DNA of 64,000 bases from Mycolicibacterium sarraceniae (GTDB lineage: Bacteria; Actinomycetota; Actinomycetes; Mycobacteriales; Mycobacteriaceae), in contig NZ_AP022595.1 in NCBI RefSeq assembly GCF_010731875.1, positions 2,852,001-2,916,000 of the forward strand, read 5' to 3'. Every line of letters begins with the position of its first letter. The first letter of the stretch is position 1. A model generated the notes under the pieces. It did no database searches, had not been told where the DNA came from, and saw only the letters and a list, made by a program, of their open reading frames with translations. The position numbers and the translations under genes are program-made. This document shows, in pieces, positions 19,623-28,179 of the stretch.

Positions 19623-19642
19623 TGACCCCATGTGTTGGACAC
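19623..19642 (+). repeat. IS left inverted repeat
   Basis: TGACCCCATGTGTTGGACAC matches the reverse complement of the right end (TGCCCCCATGCAGTGGACAC) at 16 of 20 positions. Confidence 0.85.
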
Positions 19643-19688
19643 GCTCAATCCCGGGATGTTCCTGGGGGAAGCGAGATGATCCAACGCG

Positions 19689-20021
19689 ATGGCAAGGAAA
19701 AACTATCCCGATGAGTTCAAGCGTGACGCGGTCGCGCTTTACCGGGACACCGAGGGTGCGACGATCACGGTGATCGCCGCCGAGCTCGGTGTCAGTGAGG
19801 CGACACTGTCGGCGTGGTGCAAGGCGGCCGGGGTGTCGATCCGGCGCTGTCGGTCGGCCTCGGCGGCGGCAGCGAGCCCGGGTTGCGAGACTGCGGAGCA
19901 GGAGCTGGCCCGGCTGCGGGCTGAGAACAAGGCGTTACGCGCCACGCAGGCCCGGTTGTCCACCGAGCGGGACATTCTGCGGTCGGCGGCGAAATATTTC
20001 GCCGGGGAGAGGAACTGGTGA
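19689..20021 (+). CDS. IS3-family transposase OrfA
   Basis: This 110-residue DNA-binding subunit is of the transposase type. The N-terminal helix-turn-helix region begins MARKNYPDEFKRDAVALYRD and includes AAELGVSEATLSAWCKAAG. It is followed by a leucine-zipper-like coiled coil (ELARLRAENKALRATQARL) that mediates multimerisation in IS3 elements. The stop overlaps the orfB GTG start (GTGA), where IS3 elements normally make an OrfAB fusion by -1 frameshifting. The frame is intact here even though orfB is damaged. Confidence 0.88.
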   Translation: MARKNYPDEFKRDAVALYRDTEGATITVIAAELGVSEATLSAWCKAAGVSIRRCRSASAAAASPGCETAEQELARLRAENKALRATQARLSTERDILRSAAKYFAGERNW

Positions 20022-20917
20022 GCCGCTTCCAGTTCGTCGCCGACCACCTGCACGCCTTCGAGGTGAAGTGGCTGTGTGCGCTCGTGGAGGTCGCACGTTC
20101 GTCGTTCTACGCATGGCTGGCCGGTGCTGACGGCCGCGCGGCGCGTGAGGCCGCTGACCAGGTGCTGGCCGAGCGGATCCGGGTGGTGCACGACGAGGAC
20201 AACACCTACGGGGCACCGCGGATCACCGCCGAGCTCAACGACGGCGTGCCCGACGGTGAGCGGGTCAACCACAAGCGGGTGGCCCGGGTGATGCGCAGCC
20301 ACGGGATCGCCGGCTACCGGCGCCGCCGGCGTGTGAAAACCACGGTGGCTGATCCGGCCGACCAGAAGGTCCCCGACCTGCTCAACAGGGACTTCACCGC
20401 CACGCAGATCAACACCCGCTATGTCGGGGACATCACCTACCTGCCGTTGGCCACCGGCGGCAACCTGTACCTGGCCACGGTGATCGACTGCTGCTCGCGG
20501 CGGGTCGCGGGTGGGCGATCGCCGAGCACATGCGCACCGAACTCGTCGCCGACGCCCTGCACGCCGCTACCGCCCTACGGGGCAGCCTGGCCGGTGCTGT
20601 GTTCCATGCCGATCACGGAAGTCAACACACCTCAAAGGATTTCGCACGACTCTGCAAAGCTCTTGGAGTTACCCAGTCGATGGGTGGTGTGGGGTCAAGT
20701 GCCGATAACGCGCTCGCGGAATCGTTCAACGCCACCCTCAAGCGTGAGGTCCTGCAAGACCGGTCCTGCTGGCCCGACGCGGCGAGTTTGGCGCCGCGAG
20801 GTGTTCGGCTGGCTGGCCCGCTATAACACCAAACGACGGCACTCCCGATGCCGTCATTCCAGCCCCGCGACCTACGAAAGGAACCTAACGATCACTACGC
20901 TGCCCGAAGCCGCCTAA
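20018..20917 (+). pseudogene. IS3-family transposase OrfB, frameshifted
   Basis: This is the catalytic rve-type integrase subunit, about 300 codons. The first catalytic Asp lies in TRYVGDITYLPL in the opening frame. A one-base deletion near 20510 shifts the reading to another frame, which carries the second Asp (FHADHGSQHTS) and the Glu (NALAESFNATLKRE). A one-base insertion near 20790 returns it to the first frame, ending with RYNTKRRHS. No single frame therefore contains the full DDE triad. Either this copy is inactive or the two errors are sequencing artefacts. Confidence 0.82.
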
Positions 20918-20928
20918 CCACAAATCCC

Positions 20929-20948
20929 GTGTCCACTGCATGGGGGCA
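20929..20948 (-). repeat. IS right inverted repeat
   Basis: Reads GTGTCCACTGCATGGGGGCA on the plus strand, pairing with the left end at 16 of 20 positions and ending in CA as expected for IS3-family tips. Confidence 0.85.
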
Positions 20949-21057
20949 AGGCCCGACTAGCTGCGGAGGGACTGTAATTCTGATTGACGCTCGGGTGTTA
21001 CCGTCTCGGGTGTTGGTTTGCTCAGCTAACAATGGTGGCGGGAAGGGTTGGACTTAC

Positions 21058-22506
21058 GTGGCGTTGCGCCGAGCTGTGATGGCTGTGTCAGCCCTAGTGG
21101 TCGCTGCGGTCGTCGGCGTCGCGTCGACACTGTCCGTGTGCTTCGCAGCGGCCGCAGCCACGACAGTCCTTGCTATGGGTCGCACTGGCAAACCTCTTTC
21201 GACTCCACCGAATTCGATTGAGTACGTCGCGCAGTTCACGAGGGCGGCGGTGGACGGTTACGTGTCGCCCTCATCCACCGCAAAAAGTCCGACCGGCATT
21301 CCGGTAGGTCCATATAACGGCGTTGCAGTGATCACGCCTGAACGCAGTACGAGCATTTCCGAGTCGATCGCTGAAGGCGTTCTCGCGCTCCATGGCTGCA
21401 TCACATCCACGGTCTGCGGCTACAACGAGAATATTGGGTCGGTGGCACCGAGTCCGTCCGATACGTTCGTGGTCTTCGGGTATTCGCAGAGTGCCGAAAT
21501 CGCCATGACCGAGAAGCGCAATTTGGCAGCCCAGTTCGCGGCTGGGGAGGGCCCAAACATTTCATTCGTGGTGGTCGGCGACCCGACGAGGCCTAATGGT
21601 GGATTGAGCGTGCGCGATCCTGCCGGAATAGTGACCTTTCTTCTTACCGGGCAACGCACCGAGCAGACACCCGTGCCATCGCCCACCGACACGCAATATT
21701 CGACAGTCGATACCGCATTGCAGTATGACGGCATTGCGGACGAACCATTGAATCCATTGAATCTGCTCGCCGACCTCAACGCGTACGTGGGAATGGTGTT
21801 ACTTCACCCGACCTACGCAAATCGCAGCCTTAACGAGCCAGGAGTCATTGACCAGGGCAAGTATGGCGACACCTCTTACTACTTGATTTCAACGCCTGTG
21901 CTGCCCCTGCTGGTTCCACTGCAACAGGTGCCGATTGTGGGGCCTGTCCTGGCTGACGTGTTGGACGCTCCACTGCGTGTGCTCGTGGAGGCGGGTTACA
22001 ACAGGTCGATAAGCCCCGGAAAACCGACTGCGTTCGATCCGCTGTACATGCCCAACCCGGTCGCCCTCGCGGTGAATCTCCTCGTGGCGATCCCGACTGG
22101 TTTGGACAACGGGCTACAGGACATGTTTGGGGTTCGCCCGTTCGGCACTCAGCGGCCTGGACCGTACGGGGTCGGCGGCCCCGCCGCGGTGTATCTCAAC
22201 GATGGGGATGCTGCTGGCGCGGTATCGCCCGACACGTCGTCGCCGGCCGCGACCAGCCAGTCGACCTCACGAGCAGCGGCACGTCGTGTGTCACGTGGGG
22301 TCGGTGACCCTGCGCCACAAGGTGATTCGGATGCCGCTTCTCCCCAGGCGAAGGACGTGCCACGTCGTGCGGACGGCGGTTCTACCGCTGGCGTGTCCTC
22401 CCACCGACCGTTGAGCCGATCTGCCACAGCGGATTCGGCGAAGACGCCCGGGCACAGTGCCGATCGATCGTCGGCGGCCCGACGTGCCGCACGCTCGTCC
22501 CACTAG
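21058..22506 (+). CDS. PE-PPE-domain alpha/beta hydrolase, possible glycolipid acyltransferase
   Basis: This 482-residue protein has an N-terminal membrane/signal segment (VMAVSALVVAAVVGVAST) and then a PE-PPE-type (cutinase-like) hydrolase domain. The nucleophile elbow is FGYSQS, with Ser143. There is no PE or PPE domain in front, as in the M. tuberculosis Chp1 and Chp2 proteins, which transfer acyl chains onto trehalose glycolipids on the periplasmic side. By analogy this could acylate a sugar of the exported glycopeptidolipid. The last roughly 110 residues are low-complexity Ser/Ala/Arg-rich. The GTG at 21058 is chosen because the hydrophobic segment follows at once and GGGAAGGG lies upstream. 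The frame is open further back into the IS element, and starts at 21010 or 21079 are possible. A strong hairpin follows the stop. Confidence 0.78.
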   Translation: MALRRAVMAVSALVVAAVVGVASTLSVCFAAAAATTVLAMGRTGKPLSTPPNSIEYVAQFTRAAVDGYVSPSSTAKSPTGIPVGPYNGVAVITPERSTSISESIAEGVLALHGCITSTVCGYNENIGSVAPSPSDTFVVFGYSQSAEIAMTEKRNLAAQFAAGEGPNISFVVVGDPTRPNGGLSVRDPAGIVTFLLTGQRTEQTPVPSPTDTQYSTVDTALQYDGIADEPLNPLNLLADLNAYVGMVLLHPTYANRSLNEPGVIDQGKYGDTSYYLISTPVLPLLVPLQQVPIVGPVLADVLDAPLRVLVEAGYNRSISPGKPTAFDPLYMPNPVALAVNLLVAIPTGLDNGLQDMFGVRPFGTQRPGPYGVGGPAAVYLNDGDAAGAVSPDTSSPAATSQSTSRAAARRVSRGVGDPAPQGDSDAASPQAKDVPRRADGGSTAGVSSHRPLSRSATADSAKTPGHSADRSSAARRAARSSH

Positions 22507-22544
22507 ACGGTATGGGGAGGCCCCAGCCTCCCCATACCGTCTAG
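22503..22544 (+). terminator. Strong hairpin at the end of the PE-PPE gene
   Basis: A perfect 19-bp stem (CTAGACGGTATGGGGAGGC pairing with 22526-22544) closes a 4-nt CCCA loop. It begins within the TAG stop codon. No run of T follows, so it would be a U-tract-free terminator of the kind often proposed in mycobacteria. It also separates this gene from the methyltransferase 50 bp downstream. Confidence 0.7.
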
Positions 22545-22594
22545 TCGTTGCGGTAACGCCAAGATGGATCTGACAAATGCGCTACGGTGGCGCG

Positions 22595-23383
22595 ATGGCT
22601 GATGCAAAGATGATCACGCTACCCGAGACGGCGCTGTTGACGTTGTGGAACCGCGCCAACGAAGCACGCCGACCCGGCGGCATCATCGACGATCCGATGG
22701 CGATCCAGCTCCTCGACTCGATTGATCACGACTTCAGCAAGTTCATCCTCTCTGGTCGCCAGGACATCGCGCAACGCGCGCTCGCGTTCGACGCCCCCGC
22801 TCGCCGTTATCTTTCCGACCATCCGGAAGCCGTCGTGGTGGCCCTCGGCGAAGGCTTGCAGACCAGCTTCTGGCGCCTGGACGCAGCCGGTGTGGGTCAC
22901 CAATTCCGTTGGCTGACTGTGGATCTGCCCCCGATCATCGAGCTTCGAGAACGACTGCTGCCAGCCTCGCCCCGGATCGCGGCATCCGCCCAGTCAGTGC
23001 TGGACTTCAGCTGGATGGACCAGGTAGACGCGGGCGGTGGGGTGTTCATCACCGCCGAGGGTCTCTTGCCTTATCTGCAACCTGATGAAGCGCTCGGTGT
23101 AATCAGAGAATGCGCCCGCCGCTTCCCTGGTGGCCGAATGATCTTCGACTTGCCGTCGAGGTTTCAGGCCTGTCTGGCACGCCACCGGATCTGGACTGCG
23201 CTACGGGGCGGATGGCCACGGACCCCATTCAGTCTCTCCGCGCGGGAGATTGATGACTTACCCACCACTGTGCCGGGGGTTCAGTCCGTGCGCAGGCTAG
23301 CGCCCCCACGCGGCGGCCCGGCACTGGACCAGCTACTGTGGCCGACGGTTGCGGCCCTACCGCTGCTGGAGTTCGGAGCTTAA
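22595..23383 (+). CDS. Leucine-carboxyl-methyltransferase (LCM/TcmP)-family methyltransferase
   Basis: This 262-residue SAM methyltransferase is of the LCM family, the group that includes protein phosphatase carboxyl methyltransferases, TcmP-like polyketide methyltransferases and many mycobacterial homologues. The typical N-terminus has ETALLTLWNRANEARRP, followed by DDPMAIQLLD. The SAM-binding core reads VVALGEGLQTSFWRLD, and the TAEGLLPYLQPDE segment is diagnostic. Members methylate carboxylates or hydroxyls. Because the NRPS here lacks a reductase, a C-terminal carboxylate needing methylation is plausible, so this is one candidate for a peptide methyl ester step (inference). The ATG at 22595 is preferred over 22577. 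Its stop overlaps that of the convergent GMC gene. Confidence 0.8.
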   Translation: MADAKMITLPETALLTLWNRANEARRPGGIIDDPMAIQLLDSIDHDFSKFILSGRQDIAQRALAFDAPARRYLSDHPEAVVVALGEGLQTSFWRLDAAGVGHQFRWLTVDLPPIIELRERLLPASPRIAASAQSVLDFSWMDQVDAGGGVFITAEGLLPYLQPDEALGVIRECARRFPGGRMIFDLPSRFQACLARHRIWTALRGGWPRTPFSLSAREIDDLPTTVPGVQSVRRLAPPRGGPALDQLLWPTVAALPLLEFGA

Positions 23384-25017
23384 CCGAAGTGCGCTCCGTT
23401 GACGTGCGCGGCGACCCGCAGAGCGTTGGCTGCGACCGTCAAGCTCGGATTCAGCCCGGCGCTGGACGGAAAGAATGACGTGTCCACCACATAGAGGTTC
23501 TCCACCTCGTGCGCTCGGTTGTTCGGGTCCAGCACGCTGGTCATGGGATCTGCGCCAAAGCGAACCGTGCCACAGACGTGGCCAAGGTTCGAATTATCTT
23601 TGCCGCTTCCCAGGCTGAGTGTGCGGAACGGAGCGAAAACATCTTTCAGCTGTCGTAAAAACGTTGTGCGCCGGCTGATTTCGCTGGCGTGCAACCGGTA
23701 CTGCATCCGTACCCGCTGACGGCCGCTGCTGCCGCTCCGCTCGGCTGGCAGAATGCGGTTGTTCAGGTAGGGAAGGTCTTCTGTCATCGCGGCGAGCACC
23801 AGGCCACCGGTCAATATCCGCTCATAGAGCTGACGCACCACGGGACTCATCTGCCGTAGCCCTTTGCCGCGCAACCCAGGTCGGTTGGTCATCCATTCCA
23901 TCGGCGGCAACGCGCCGAACGACTGCACGGTGCCGTACTTCTGTCCCTCGAAGAAGTAGAAGTCGTTGAGCCCGATCTCCTTGTTGGGGGCGGCGATTCT
24001 GCGGCCGCGCTCCGGCCAGACTTCGATCGGATCGAGTAGGTGGCGCATCAGGTTGCGGCCCACCATGTCTGAGCCGTTGGCTAGGCCGCCTGGCCAGTGC
24101 CCGGATCGGGAGTTCAGGAGTAGCAGTGGGGTGGCCAGTGCGCCGGCGGCTAGCACCACTACTTTGCCCTTCAGGGCCAGTGTGCCGCTGGGGTGTTCGC
24201 AGATGACCTGTCGGACCTGGGTGTGGTCGGCGTCCAGGCGTACTACCCGGCACTGGGTGAGCAGGCTCGCGCCGTGCTCGGTGATGGCGGGTAGTACTCC
24301 GTTGCGGGCGCCGTCGTTCTTACATGACCGCGCGCACAGGAAGGTCTGACACGTGCCGCAGTCGTCGACGTAGTCGCAGGCCATCGGTAGGTGGTAGGGG
24401 TGGAGTCCGCGGGTGGTGAGGTAGTCGACTAGGGGTTGGTTGTCGGCTGAAAACGGTGGTGCGGCGGGTAGGTTGACGTCGGTTGACTCGGGGCGCAGCG
24501 GGTCGGGCTGGCCGCGCACTCCTAGTAGTTTTTCGGCTTGTGCGTACCAGGGGCTGAGCTGTTCGTAGCTGATGGGCCAGGCCTCGGGCACGGTGGATTC
24601 GCCGGGATGGGCGAAGTTTTGCCGGGGGGTGAAATCTTGTGCGAAGAACCGTTCGCAGACCATGCCGTACAGGGCCGAGGACCCGCCTGTGCCGCTACCG
24701 ATGAATGGTATGAACTTCTTGGCGCGCCACCCGCTGATGTCCTCGATCTCGTCGGTGGACCGGCCGGCCCGGGCAAGAGCGTCGTAGTAGTCCCGTTCGG
24801 ACCTCGCTGCCCACGGCTCGGCGAGTTCCGGGATGGCCGCGCGGATTGTTCCCGGTGCTCCGGGCAGGGTTGAGCGACCCTTCTCGACGAACAGCACCGT
24901 GCGGCCCGATCGGGCCAGCGAGCGGCCCAGCAAGCCGCCACCCATGCCGGCACCGACAACGATCACATCCCACTCAACGCGCTCTGCCTCGCGCGGGTCC
25001 AGTTCGCCGTCAGCCAA
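23380..25017 (-). CDS. GMC-family FAD oxidoreductase (copy 2)
   Basis: This 545-residue flavoprotein is paralogous to the one at 14278-15927. It has the same FAD motif (DVIVVGAGMGGGLLGRSLA), the Cys-rich segment CDYVDDCGTCQTFLCARSC and the C-terminal block VVDTSFFPSSAGLNPS. The TTG at 25017 is chosen because a GAGGAG lies 6 nt upstream and the first codons (LADGELDP) align with copy 1. An upstream extension would run about 280 bp through the divergent promoter region. The substrate-facing C-terminal half has diverged from copy 1, while the N-terminal half is nearly identical in DNA, suggesting a shared cofactor domain with different substrates, or gene conversion. The stop is convergent with the methyltransferase stop. 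Confidence 0.84.
   Translation of the reverse strand: MADGELDPREAERVEWDVIVVGAGMGGGLLGRSLARSGRTVLFVEKGRSTLPGAPGTIRAAIPELAEPWAARSERDYYDALARAGRSTDEIEDISGWRAKKFIPFIGSGTGGSSALYGMVCERFFAQDFTPRQNFAHPGESTVPEAWPISYEQLSPWYAQAEKLLGVRGQPDPLRPESTDVNLPAAPPFSADNQPLVDYLTTRGLHPYHLPMACDYVDDCGTCQTFLCARSCKNDGARNGVLPAITEHGASLLTQCRVVRLDADHTQVRQVICEHPSGTLALKGKVVVLAAGALATPLLLLNSRSGHWPGGLANGSDMVGRNLMRHLLDPIEVWPERGRRIAAPNKEIGLNDFYFFEGQKYGTVQSFGALPPMEWMTNRPGLRGKGLRQMSPVVRQLYERILTGGLVLAAMTEDLPYLNNRILPAERSGSSGRQRVRMQYRLHASEISRRTTFLRQLKDVFAPFRTLSLGSGKDNSNLGHVCGTVRFGADPMTSVLDPNNRAHEVENLYVVDTSFFPSSAGLNPSLTVAANALRVAAHVNGAHFG
24031..24720 (-). repeat. Long near-identical tract shared with 14941-15630
   Basis: Partner of the 14941-15630 tract at a constant 9,090-bp offset, with about four visible differences in 690 bp. 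A further shared tract is 24841-25012. Confidence 0.85.
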
Positions 25018-25212
25018 ATCAAGCTCCTCAGCAATGATGCGATGGCCCCAAACATGGCCTGCTCGGACGAAGCGGGATCGTATCATCTGGGGTGCTATCG
25101 CCTCGGCCGCAATGCAATTGCCAAACGCGCTACCGGCTGTCGCGAAACCAGTTAATAATGTTCGGTGCTGTCGGCGTCGCCGCGGCATTGACGGAAGGCG
25201 TTTCGGCCCGCC

Positions 25213-26493
25213 ATGAGACTGGTGCTGACAAGCTACGGCGGTCGCGGTGATGTTGAGCCCGCGGTTGTCGTCGGGCGCGAGTTGCAGCGCCGTGGCCATG
25301 ACGTGCTCATGACCGTGCCGCCCAACCTGATTGGCTTCGCGGAGAGCGCCGGGCTGGAGGCGGTCGCCTACGGGCTGGATTCGCAGCCGATCTTGGATCT
25401 GCAGCGCGAGTACTTCGCGTGTTACTCGCGCACCCCTTGGAAAATCTCGGAGCTCTCACGGATGGGGCGCGAGACCAACGAGTTCGCCATTCAGTGCTGG
25501 GCGGAGATGACCAGGACACTGAAGTCGGTGGCTGACGGGGCTGACCTGATGCTCACAGGCCTCATCTTTGAACAGCCGACTGCGAACGTCGCTGAGTATT
25601 ACGACATTCCATTGGTTACGCTGCATTACTTCCCAGTGCGTGCTCACGGCCAGCTGATGCGGTTGGTGCCGGCGGCGTTGAGCCGAATGGGGATGACCGC
25701 GAACGACTGGCTGGCCTGGCGGGGCACCAAAGGCGGCGAGAACCGGCAGCGCCGCGAGTTAGGCTTGGCGAACGCCACCAGCCCTGCGCCGCACCGAATC
25801 GCCACGCGGGGCTCACTAGAAATCCAAGCCTATGACCGGGTGTGCTTTCCCGGGCTGGCGTCCGAATGGGCGAAGTGGGGTACCCACCGGCCCTTCGTCG
25901 GCGCATTGGCGATGGCGTCGCCTACCGAAACCGATGCCGAGGCTGCCTCATGGACTGCTGCGGGAACGCCGCCCATTTTCTTCGGGTTCGGCAGCGTCCC
26001 GCTGCGATCGCCCGCAGAGACTCTCGCCATGATTGCGGGGGCTTGCGCCCGGTTGGGGGAGCGGGCCTTGGTGGGCGCCGGTGGGACAGACTTCAGCAAT
26101 GGGCCGCAGTTCGAGCACGTCAAAATCGTGGGTCAGGTGAACTATGCGGCGATCTTCCCGGACTGCCGTGCCATCGTTCATCATGGCGGCTCAGGTACCG
26201 TGGCCGCGTGTCTGCGGGCAGGGGTCCCTCAATTAATTCTGTGGACTTTGCCCGATCAGCCCTTTTTCGCGGCTCAGCTGAGACGACTCAAAGTGGGCGC
26301 TGGCCGGCGGTTTGCGACAACAACCGAGAATTCGCTGGTTACCGACCTGCACCGCGTTCTCGCTCCGCAATACCGCGCCAGGGCGCGCGAGCTCGCCAGC
26401 CAAGTGACCCGTCCCGTCGACAGTGCAGCGCTCGCCGCCGATTACGTCGAGCAATTCGCACGCACGTCCACTTCGCGTCGGCGGCCGAATTAG
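25213..26493 (+). CDS. GT1-family glycosyltransferase (Rtf/Gtf type)
   Basis: This 426-residue protein is the third GT1 paralogue, starting MRLVLTSYGGRGDVEPAVV. The donor site reads IVHHGGSGTVAACLRAGVP, followed by ILWTLPDQPFFAAQLRRL. It is closest by eye to the enzyme at 17083, with the shared AYGLDSQ segment and a similar length. The ATG at 25213 has a weak upstream purine stretch, and about 195 bp of sequence lies between it and the divergent GMC gene. It is followed by a hairpin and then the nucleotide-sugar genes. Likely role: adding a sugar to the lipopeptide or oligosaccharide. Confidence 0.87.
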   Translation: MRLVLTSYGGRGDVEPAVVVGRELQRRGHDVLMTVPPNLIGFAESAGLEAVAYGLDSQPILDLQREYFACYSRTPWKISELSRMGRETNEFAIQCWAEMTRTLKSVADGADLMLTGLIFEQPTANVAEYYDIPLVTLHYFPVRAHGQLMRLVPAALSRMGMTANDWLAWRGTKGGENRQRRELGLANATSPAPHRIATRGSLEIQAYDRVCFPGLASEWAKWGTHRPFVGALAMASPTETDAEAASWTAAGTPPIFFGFGSVPLRSPAETLAMIAGACARLGERALVGAGGTDFSNGPQFEHVKIVGQVNYAAIFPDCRAIVHHGGSGTVAACLRAGVPQLILWTLPDQPFFAAQLRRLKVGAGRRFATTTENSLVTDLHRVLAPQYRARARELASQVTRPVDSAALAADYVEQFARTSTSRRRPN

Positions 26494-26509
26494 AAGGGCT
26501 ATCACTCAG

Positions 26510-26535
26510 GATGACAGTCGTCCGGGGCTGTCATC
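26510..26535 (+). terminator. Hairpin after the third GT1 gene
   Basis: An 8-bp perfect stem, GATGACAG paired with CTGTCATC, surrounds a 10-nt loop 17 nt after the stop codon. No T-run follows. It could terminate the glycosyltransferase transcript; the remaining sequence to 26751 holds no gene that I can see. Confidence 0.45.
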
Positions 26536-26751
26536 GATCGTGCCGGCCACTGCCTGCGGAAGTCGTCGACGGCCACTGCAACCTAGTCTAGAACTTTGCT
26601 AGCAATGAGCGGCCTGGGTGAATGGCGGAAATTTCGGTATTCGGGTTTGTGAGGCGGGATTGATTTAAACTGCGCGGGCAGGTTGCCGGGGTTGAACTAC
26701 GGGTCCCCTTGGTGGACCGGAAGCTTACGGCGATTGAAGACAAGGAACCCC

Positions 26752-28134
26752 ATGGCGAGGAGCGCGTTCGGGCGCAGCGACGCTGAGATCGACTTGTTGG
26801 TCCGCGGTATGCGGTCGGGCATCGCAGTGGTCGGTTTCGGCTATATCGGTACGGTGATCGGTGCCGTGCTGGCCGATCGGGGCTGGCCGGTTACAGGCAT
26901 CGATGTTCGCCAGAGCGTCGTCGATGACATCAACGTCGGCAAGACCTCCATCGCGGAACCGGGGCTGGGCGAGCTGGTGGCCGAGACCGTCCGCATCGGG
27001 CGGCTTCGCGCGACTACCGACTTCGGCGCCATCGTGGACAACGACTTTGTCATCGTGAATGTCGGCACCCCCCTGGGGCCGGACTATGAGCCGATCGTCG
27101 ACGACATCAAGGACGCCGCATGGGCCCTCGGCGAGCATTTGCAGCCCGGCCACGTGGTGATTCTGAAGAGCACGGTGCCGCCGGGTACCACCGAGACTCT
27201 CGTCCGGCCGATTCTGGAAGAGGCGTCCGGGCTGCGGGCCGGGGTCGATTTCGGGTTGGCATTTTGCCCGGAGCGGCTAGCCGAAGGGCAGGCCGTTCAC
27301 GAGCTGACGTCGATCCCGGTCGTTGTGGGTGCGGTGGATGAGCGCAGCGCTCGGGCTTGTGCCACATTGTGGCGTCACGCGCTTGGCGTGGATTCGGTTA
27401 TCGTCGACGATCCGCGGATTGCCGAGATGGTCAAACTCGCCGATAACATGTGGGTGGATCTCAACATCGCGATGGCGAACGAGCTGGCCAAGGTGTGCGA
27501 CAAGCTTGAGATCGACGCCTTGCAAGTGATCAGTGCGGCCAACACCATGCCCAAGGGCGGCAGCCCGGTCAATATCCTTCGACCGAGTATGGGGGTGGGC
27601 GGCTACTGCCTGACCAAGGATCCGTGGTTCGTCAACCACCTCGGTGAGTCGCTGGGTCTACACCTGGAAATTCCGCGGACGTCGCGCACCGTCAACGACA
27701 CCATGCCGGCCTACACCTACGGGCTGCTCACGCAGCTGCTCGCTGATCAGGGCAAGACAATCGAGAACAGCAAGATCGCCGTGCTGGGCATCGCGTTCAA
27801 AAACAACACCGGCGATTGTCGCCTGACGCCCACCAAGTATGTCGTCGACCTGCTCGAGGAGTCCGGTTGCCAACTGTCGGTTCATGATCCGTGGGTGGCC
27901 GGGGAGGAGGCCGAGACGGTCACGAAGATCCCGTTGACGCCGGACATCGAGACGGCAGTCAAGGACGCCGATGCTCTGGTAGTCCTCGCTGGGCATCGCG
28001 AGTTCCACCACGTCTTGCTTGGCCGCCTCGCGGAACTGACCGCTGCCGGGTGCGTATTTCTCGACGGCCGCAACAGCTTCGATCCTGCGGCAGCGCGTGC
28101 CGCAGGATTCGTTTACAAGGGCATCGGCCGATAA
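26752..28134 (+). CDS. UDP-glucose/UDP-HexNAc 6-dehydrogenase family protein
   Basis: This 460-residue NAD-dependent nucleotide-sugar dehydrogenase oxidises C6 of a UDP-sugar to a carboxylate in two steps. The N-terminal Rossmann motif is VGFGYIGTVIGAVLADRG, the TVPPGTTE segment is conserved, and the catalytic Cys is Cys286 in GGYCLTKDP. The C-terminal third (GIAFKNNTGDCRLTPTKY) is the UDP-binding domain. Sequence style is nearer the WecC/UDP-ManNAcA branch, but the next gene resembles a UDP-glucuronate decarboxylase, which favours UDP-glucose as substrate. The ATG at 26752 has AAGGA 6 nt upstream. It begins a four-gene plus-strand run of nucleotide-sugar and transfer enzymes. Confidence 0.85.
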   Translation: MARSAFGRSDAEIDLLVRGMRSGIAVVGFGYIGTVIGAVLADRGWPVTGIDVRQSVVDDINVGKTSIAEPGLGELVAETVRIGRLRATTDFGAIVDNDFVIVNVGTPLGPDYEPIVDDIKDAAWALGEHLQPGHVVILKSTVPPGTTETLVRPILEEASGLRAGVDFGLAFCPERLAEGQAVHELTSIPVVVGAVDERSARACATLWRHALGVDSVIVDDPRIAEMVKLADNMWVDLNIAMANELAKVCDKLEIDALQVISAANTMPKGGSPVNILRPSMGVGGYCLTKDPWFVNHLGESLGLHLEIPRTSRTVNDTMPAYTYGLLTQLLADQGKTIENSKIAVLGIAFKNNTGDCRLTPTKYVVDLLEESGCQLSVHDPWVAGEEAETVTKIPLTPDIETAVKDADALVVLAGHREFHHVLLGRLAELTAAGCVFLDGRNSFDPAAARAAGFVYKGIGR

Positions 28135-28179
28135 GGCCGCTGACATCAACCCGCAGCTCTACCTCGAAATGAGAGATAC

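Larger units (their letters stand above)
19623..20948 (+). mobile_element. IS3-family insertion sequence (degenerate)
   Basis: This 1,326-bp element is bounded by 20-bp imperfect inverted repeats starting with TG and ending with CA, as in the IS3 family. It encodes orfA and orfB in overlapping frames. orfB carries two compensating frameshifts, so the copy is probably not autonomous. I see no convincing 3-4 bp target duplication (left flank ends ACT, right flank begins AGG), which may mean an old insertion or rearranged flanks. It lies between the GT4 gene and the PE-PPE gene. Confidence 0.88.

Noticed and set aside
19618..19625. Target-site duplication of the IS element
   Set aside because: Flanking bases differ (ACT against AGG), so no duplication is claimed.
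25018..25299. N-terminal extension of GMC copy 2
   Set aside because: It runs through the divergent promoter region and the start of the glycosyltransferase gene; the TTG at 25017 with GAGGAG and the alignment to copy 1 are better.
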